NCBI RefSeq assembly: GCF_004353915.1
Contig: NZ_SMRP01000009.1
Coordinates: forward strand, 63,535 to 108,836
Length of the DNA: 45,302 bases
DNA from: Paraburkholderia silviterrae
GTDB lineage: Bacteria > Pseudomonadota > Gammaproteobacteria > Burkholderiales > Burkholderiaceae
Reading direction: 5' to 3'
Shown here: one piece after another, positions 42,026 through 45,302 of the stretch
Position numbering within the stretch: position 1 is the stretch's first letter
Layout: the number at the start of each line of letters is the position of its first letter
Notes under the pieces: generated by a model
The model's database searches: none
Told to the model about the DNA's origin: nothing
What the model saw: only the letters and a program-made list of their open reading frames with translations
Program-made: the position numbers and the translations under genes

Positions 42026-42041
42026 GCAACCCGCAGGTTGC
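42026..42041. promoter_or_regulatory. Operator copy 1, GCAACC-N4-GGTTGC
   Basis: GCAACC-CGCA-GGTTGC is a perfect dyad that overlaps the likely -35 element TTGCAA (42038-42043) of the SRPBCC-ArsR operon. A second copy with identical arms lies 45 bp downstream. The pair is the probable binding site of the operon's ArsR repressor. Confidence 0.65.
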
Positions 42042-42066
42042 AATTCCGAAACCCCCGTGCTAGTCT
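42038..42066 (+). promoter_or_regulatory. Candidate promoter of SRPBCC-ArsR operon
   Basis: TTGCAA at 42038-42043 and TAGTCT at 42061-42066 are separated by 17 bp. The -10 is weak, but the element is framed by the two GCAACC/GGTTGC operators, so repression by steric block is plausible. Confidence 0.4.
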
Positions 42067-42070
42067 TTAT

Positions 42071-42086
42071 GCAACCTGGAGGTTGC
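42071..42086. promoter_or_regulatory. Operator copy 2, GCAACC-N4-GGTTGC
   Basis: GCAACC-TGGA-GGTTGC repeats both arms of the first operator and ends 3 nt before the SRPBCC start. It includes the GGAGG ribosome binding site, so a bound repressor or mRNA hairpin would directly hinder expression. Confidence 0.65.
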
Positions 42087-42089
42087 GTT

Positions 42090-42587
42090 ATGAGCCCTGT
42101 TTCTGACCGTATCGAAAAACGTATCGTCCTGCGCGCGCCGCGCGAGCGCGTCTGGCGCGCGATTAGCGAGGCCAGGCAATTCGGCAGCTGGTTCGGCGTC
42201 GCGTTCGACGGCGAATTTGCGGCCGGTGCCCGCATCACAGGTCGGATCGCCCCGACCCAGGTCGATCCCGAGGTGGCGAAGATGCAGCAGCCCTATGCCG
42301 GCTTTCCGTTCGATTTCCATATCGAGCGGATCGAGCCGATGAGCCTGTTCTCGTTTCGCTGGCATCCGAACGCGGTCGAGCGCAACGCGGACTATTCGGC
42401 CGAAGCCATGACGCTCGTCGAATTCCGGTTGGAGGACGCGAACGAAGGCACGCTGCTGACGATCACGGAATCGGGCTTCGATGCCATCCCGCTCGAGCGC
42501 CGGGCCAAGGCCTTCACGAGCAACGAGGGCGGCTGGACGCATCAGTCGAAGCTCATCGCGAAGTACCTCGAGCGACTCCCATCGTGA
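42090..42587 (+). CDS. SRPBCC (AHSA1-type) domain protein
   Basis: This 165-residue protein is a START/Bet v1-like AHSA1 domain: IEKRIVLRAPRERVWRAISEARQFGSWFG at the start, FDFHIERIEPMSLFSFRWHP in the middle and a C-terminal helix GGWTHQSKLIAKYLERL. Such proteins bind hydrophobic ligands and are often paired with ArsR regulators. The ATG at 42090 has a GGAGG site inside operator 2. Its stop overlaps the GTG of the next gene, so the two are coupled. Ligand unknown. Confidence 0.88.
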   Translation: MSPVSDRIEKRIVLRAPRERVWRAISEARQFGSWFGVAFDGEFAAGARITGRIAPTQVDPEVAKMQQPYAGFPFDFHIERIEPMSLFSFRWHPNAVERNADYSAEAMTLVEFRLEDANEGTLLTITESGFDAIPLERRAKAFTSNEGGWTHQSKLIAKYLERLPS

Positions 42588-42946
42588 CGCACTCCTCATC
42601 AACCGCCGCCAAAAAGCTCCTCAGTGCGGCGCCCGTATTCGCGGCACTCGGCGACCCCGCGCGGCTTCGAATCGTCTCGAGGCTGTGCGAAGCGGGCCCC
42701 CTGTCGATCGTGCGGCTCACCGAGGGCGCGGACATCTCGCGCCAGGCCGTGACGAAACATCTGCACGCGCTCTCGGACGCCGGTCTCGTATGCAGCGAGC
42801 GTAGCGGCCGCGAAAGCCTGTGGCGGCTCGAGCCGTTGCGGCTGGAGGAGGCGCAACGCTACCTCGGCCAGATCTCCGCGCGCTGGGATCAGGCGCTCGT
42901 GCGGCTGGCGGCCCTCGTGGAACGCGAGGATCGCGACGAGGCTTGA
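42584..42946 (+). CDS. ArsR-family transcriptional repressor
   Basis: This 120-residue winged-helix protein has the ArsR core FAALGDPARLRIVSRLCEAGPLSIVRLTEGADISRQAVTKHLHALSDAGLV. It lacks the metal-binding cysteine pair of ArsR/SmtB in the recognition helix, as usual for ArsR partners of SRPBCC proteins. GTG at 42584 overlaps the upstream stop by 4 nt. It likely represses its own operon through the two GCAACC-N4-GGTTGC sites. Confidence 0.9.
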   Translation: MTHSSSTAAKKLLSAAPVFAALGDPARLRIVSRLCEAGPLSIVRLTEGADISRQAVTKHLHALSDAGLVCSERSGRESLWRLEPLRLEEAQRYLGQISARWDQALVRLAALVEREDRDEA

Positions 42947-42978
42947 ACCTGCTTGCAGCCTGAAATCCTGGCCCGCGC

Positions 42979-43443
42979 TCACGCGCCCCGAGCCCGTGCA
43001 GCCGAGCCGCGCTGCGCCGGCGCCCGCTTCTCGCTACGCCGTTTCGCGGCTGCCGGCGCCGGTGTTTCGAGCCGCTCGACCTTGAAGCACCGCCCCGCTG
43101 CCCATTCGGCCTCGAGCGCCTCGCGCACGCCCAGCAGCGCCGTGCGCTGCTCGTCGAGCCGCACGCGCAGCGCGTCGATCTCGTGCAGACGCTGCTCGAT
43201 GCGCTCGAGCAGCCCTTCCTTCGAAAAGCCCTGTATTTGCTCGACACTCGCGCGCATGTCCTCCAGCGAGAAGCCAAGCCGCTGCGCGAGCTGAATCTGC
43301 CTCAACCGCTCCTCAGCCGCTTCGTCATAGATCCGGTAGCCATTCGCGCCGCGGCTTGCCGGCGGCAGCAGGCCGCTTTGCTCGTAAAAGCGGATTGCCG
43401 AGGCAGCGATGCCCGTGCGAGCCGCCAGTTCTCCAATCTTCAT
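42979..43443 (-). CDS. MerR-family transcriptional regulator
   Basis: This 154-residue protein has the MerR helix-turn-helix (MKIGELAARTGIAASAIRFYEQSGLLPPASRGANGYRIYDE), a dimerising coiled coil (about 80-120) and a short C-terminus with a single cysteine in GRCFKVERL. It lacks the SoxR Fe-S cysteine cluster and the CueR CX7C metal motif, so it may sense a small organic or redox ligand. It is divergent from the flavin oxidoreductase gene, and the promoter of the latter has the MerR layout with a dyad in a 19-bp spacer. Start at 43443 is typical of the family. Confidence 0.9.
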   Translation of the reverse strand: MKIGELAARTGIAASAIRFYEQSGLLPPASRGANGYRIYDEAAEERLRQIQLAQRLGFSLEDMRASVEQIQGFSKEGLLERIEQRLHEIDALRVRLDEQRTALLGVREALEAEWAAGRCFKVERLETPAPAAAKRRSEKRAPAQRGSAARARGA

Positions 43444-43448
43444 CGCGC

Positions 43449-43479
43449 TTGACCTTCAAGTGAACTTGAAACTTAGTAT
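43449..43479 (+). promoter_or_regulatory. MerR-type promoter with 19-bp spacer and SoxR-like dyad
   Basis: The -35 TTGACC (43449-43454) and the -10 TAGTAT (43474-43479) are separated by 19 bp, which is the stretched spacing of MerR-activated promoters. Inside the spacer TTCAAGT-GA-ACTTGAA (43455-43470) is a perfect dyad similar to the SoxR box. It drives the flavin oxidoreductase gene at 43512 and lies next to the divergent MerR start. Confidence 0.8.
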
Positions 43480-43511
43480 ACGCCGGTCTCCAGCGCCGAA
43501 AAGGTCTTTCG

Positions 43512-44747
43512 ATGGCAACCTCACTGTTTACTCCGCTCACCCTGCCCAATGGCGGCACCCTGCCCAACCGCATCGCGAAGGCTGCGATGGAAGAAAACCT
43601 GGCGGATGCCGGCCAACTGCCGGGCATGGCGCTGTGGCGCCTCTACGAGGCATGGGGGGCGGGCGGCACCGGCCTGCTGATCACTGGCAACGTGATGATC
43701 GACGCACGCGCGCTGACCGGTCCTGGCGGCGTCGTGCTGGAGCGCGGCACGCCGCTCGAGCCATTCAGGCGCTGGGCGGCTGGAGCGCGCAAGCACGGCG
43801 CGCGGATCTGGATGCAGATCAATCATCCGGGCCGTCAGGTCATTGCGGCGATGGGGCGCGACGCATGGGCGCCCTCGGCTGTCCCGCTCGATCTGGGGCG
43901 GCACAGCAAGCTGTTTGCCGAACCGCGCGCGATGACGGAAGCGGAAATTCACGAAGTGATCGAACGCTTTGCGGATACCGCGCGAGCCGCGCAGCAAGCC
44001 GGCTTCGATGGCGTGCAGATCCATGCTGCGCACGGCTATTTGCTGTCGCAGTTTCTCTCGCCGCTGACCAACCGGCGCGACGATGCATGGGGCGGCCCGC
44101 TTGAAAACCGCGCAAGGCTGCTGCTCTCGGTCGTGCGTGCGGTGCGCGCACGCGTTGGCGCGTCGTTTAGCGTCGCGGTCAAGATCAATTCCGCCGACTT
44201 CCAGCGCGGCGGGTTTTCCGAGGCGGACGCGCGGCAGATCGTGCTATGGCTGAACGACGAGGCCGTCGATCTGGTGGAACTGTCGGGCGGGAGCTATGAG
44301 AGTCCTGCCATGCAGGGGCGCACGGCGGATGGCAGAACGCTTGCGCGCGAGGCTTATTTCTTGACGTTCGCGCAGGAGATTGCTGCGGTCGCACGCATGC
44401 CGATCATGACGACGGGGGGTATTCGGAGGAAATCGGTGGCCGAGGCTGTGATCGAGGAAGGCGTGGCCGTTGTGGGTATGGCGAGTGCGCTTGCTGCGGT
44501 GCCGGACCTGCCGCGTCGCTGGCGCGAGGGGCAAAGTGTCGATGCGCCGGTGATTACCGTCGGGTGGCGCGACAAGGCCATGGCCGGGCTGGCGACTATG
44601 GCGCTCGTCAAGCGCAGGCTGCGAGCGATTGCGGCCGGCGGGCGGCCTGGGCACCGCTATTCGGCCGTATATAGTCTTGTGGTTGATCAGCTTCGCACGC
44701 GTAGATTGACTGCGAGATATTTGCAGTGGCGGCAGGCGCGTGGTTGA
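43512..44747 (+). CDS. NADH:flavin oxidoreductase, old yellow enzyme family
   Basis: This 411-residue FMN-binding TIM-barrel protein has FTPLTLPNGGTLPNRIAKAAME at the start, ARIWMQINHPGRQ, the catalytic HAAHGYLLSQFLSPLTNRRDDAWGGPLENR and MTTGGIRRKSVAEAVIEEGVAVVGMASAL. The HxxH-type motif and length match the YqjM-like/2,4-dienoyl reductase-side branch rather than the NemA-like copy at 2757. The MerR-type promoter suggests induction by the divergent regulator, perhaps by electrophiles or quinones. Likely role is reduction of enones or quinones; substrate not provable here. Confidence 0.88.
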   Translation: MATSLFTPLTLPNGGTLPNRIAKAAMEENLADAGQLPGMALWRLYEAWGAGGTGLLITGNVMIDARALTGPGGVVLERGTPLEPFRRWAAGARKHGARIWMQINHPGRQVIAAMGRDAWAPSAVPLDLGRHSKLFAEPRAMTEAEIHEVIERFADTARAAQQAGFDGVQIHAAHGYLLSQFLSPLTNRRDDAWGGPLENRARLLLSVVRAVRARVGASFSVAVKINSADFQRGGFSEADARQIVLWLNDEAVDLVELSGGSYESPAMQGRTADGRTLAREAYFLTFAQEIAAVARMPIMTTGGIRRKSVAEAVIEEGVAVVGMASALAAVPDLPRRWREGQSVDAPVITVGWRDKAMAGLATMALVKRRLRAIAAGGRPGHRYSAVYSLVVDQLRTRRLTARYLQWRQARG

Positions 44748-45302
44748 CGCGCCATGGCAATGTAGTGCTTTGCGATATCGTTATTTGGTTTGGAGGTCTT
44801 AGGTTTTTGGGTTTGGTGGGGATCGCTGGGTGTTGGCCTTTCCTTGTTTTCATGTCGGTATATTGGTGTTGCCCCTGTGCGGGGCGGCACCTACTTTTCT
44901 TTGCAGCGGCAAAGAAAAGTAGGCAAAAGAAAGCCGCTCAAACCGCCAGTGTGACGCAGTACACCACTCGACTTATATCGGAGCGGCTCCGGAGCGTCTG
45001 TCACCACGCGCCGTCACCCGGAGTGACTAAGGGCTCATCCATCCGGCGGCGCTACGCGCGCCGTCGGGCATAACCAAAACCAGTGGGGCGCACGCGTTTT
45101 CGTAGGACTCCCGCGTATTTGCTCGGCAGTACTCTCGCGCATTCGCCAAGCAGCACGCCCGGTTTTCCTTGCAGACCCTTCCGCCCGCGCGTAGCGCGCG
45201 GCGGGAAGGATGAGTCCTTTGTCACTAAGGCGGAGTGTGCGGGGTGACGGATGCCCCGGAGCCGCTCCGATTGACAGGGCAGTGGTGGACCGCGTCACAC
45301 TG
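44748..45302. repeat. Repeat-rich intergenic region with terminator and long inverted repeat
   Basis: No convincing gene is visible. The stretch holds a 15-bp perfect hairpin at 44890-44923 and, after it, a long imperfect inverted repeat whose arms are about 44947-45070 and 45179-45302. Arms share blocks such as ATCGGAGCGGCTCCGG, CAGTGTGACGC and CTCATCC. The right arm reaches the window edge, so the element may continue. Confidence 0.6.
44890..44923. terminator. 15-bp hairpin common downstream of Burkholderia genes
   Basis: CCTACTTTTCTTTGC (44890-44904) pairs exactly with GCAAAGAAAAGTAGG (44909-44923) around a 4-nt loop AGCG. As I recall, this A/T-rich hairpin recurs in Burkholderia-group intergenic regions. 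It may terminate the flavin oxidoreductase transcript in either direction. Confidence 0.6.

Overview
The window looks like part of a Burkholderiaceae genome, most likely Paraburkholderia, Caballeronia or a close relative. The DNA is GC-rich, there is a Burkholderiales-type DUF4148 exported protein, a NodT-type RND efflux operon, a MocR regulator and a quorum-sensing operon of the phcBSRQ type known from Ralstonia and Cupriavidus. A tyrosine recombinase next to an 11-6-11 palindromic site would fit a chromid or megaplasmid, but that is inference. No rRNA, tRNA or CRISPR array was seen.

Left part (1-12.5 kb). A peroxiredoxin, two short-chain dehydrogenases, an old yellow enzyme and an AhpD-like protein precede an MFS transporter, a LysR regulator and a complete lower pathway for hydroquinone: two-subunit hydroquinone 1,2-dioxygenase (HapC/HapD type), 4-hydroxymuconic semialdehyde dehydrogenase and maleylacetate reductase, followed by a YciI-like protein and a small Rieske protein. 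No enzyme that makes hydroquinone from nitrophenol or hydroxyacetophenone is present. The same palindrome (TTCGCG-N3-CGCGAA with shared flanks) lies upstream of the transporter and of the dioxygenase genes and is the likely LysR operator.

Middle part (12.5-26.2 kb). This holds a lysine/alanine-rich histone-like protein with a 32-bp palindrome at its promoter, a cupin plus AhpD-like pair divergent from a MocR regulator, a duplicated outer-membrane barrel, small hypothetical genes, a DyP-type peroxidase, a CHAD protein divergent from a NUDIX hydrolase, a MASE1 histidine kinase with a NarL-type regulator, a CBS-BON protein and an orphan PstS.

Quorum-sensing part (26.4-30.8 kb, minus strand). 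The order is phcB (methyltransferase making the signal), phcS (sensor kinase), phcR and phcQ (response regulators). phcR is broken: its receiver domain is intact, but nearly the whole C-terminal kinase-like domain is missing and only the last ~60 codons survive in another frame. An integrase with a dif-like site follows.

Right part (33-45.3 kb). A DUF4148 gene is divergent from a three-gene RND efflux operon, with a 64-bp nested palindrome between them. A convergent OmpR-type two-component system, an SRPBCC-ArsR pair with two matching operators, and a MerR regulator divergent from an old-yellow-enzyme gene with a textbook 19-bp-spacer MerR promoter come next. The end is a long imperfect inverted repeat.
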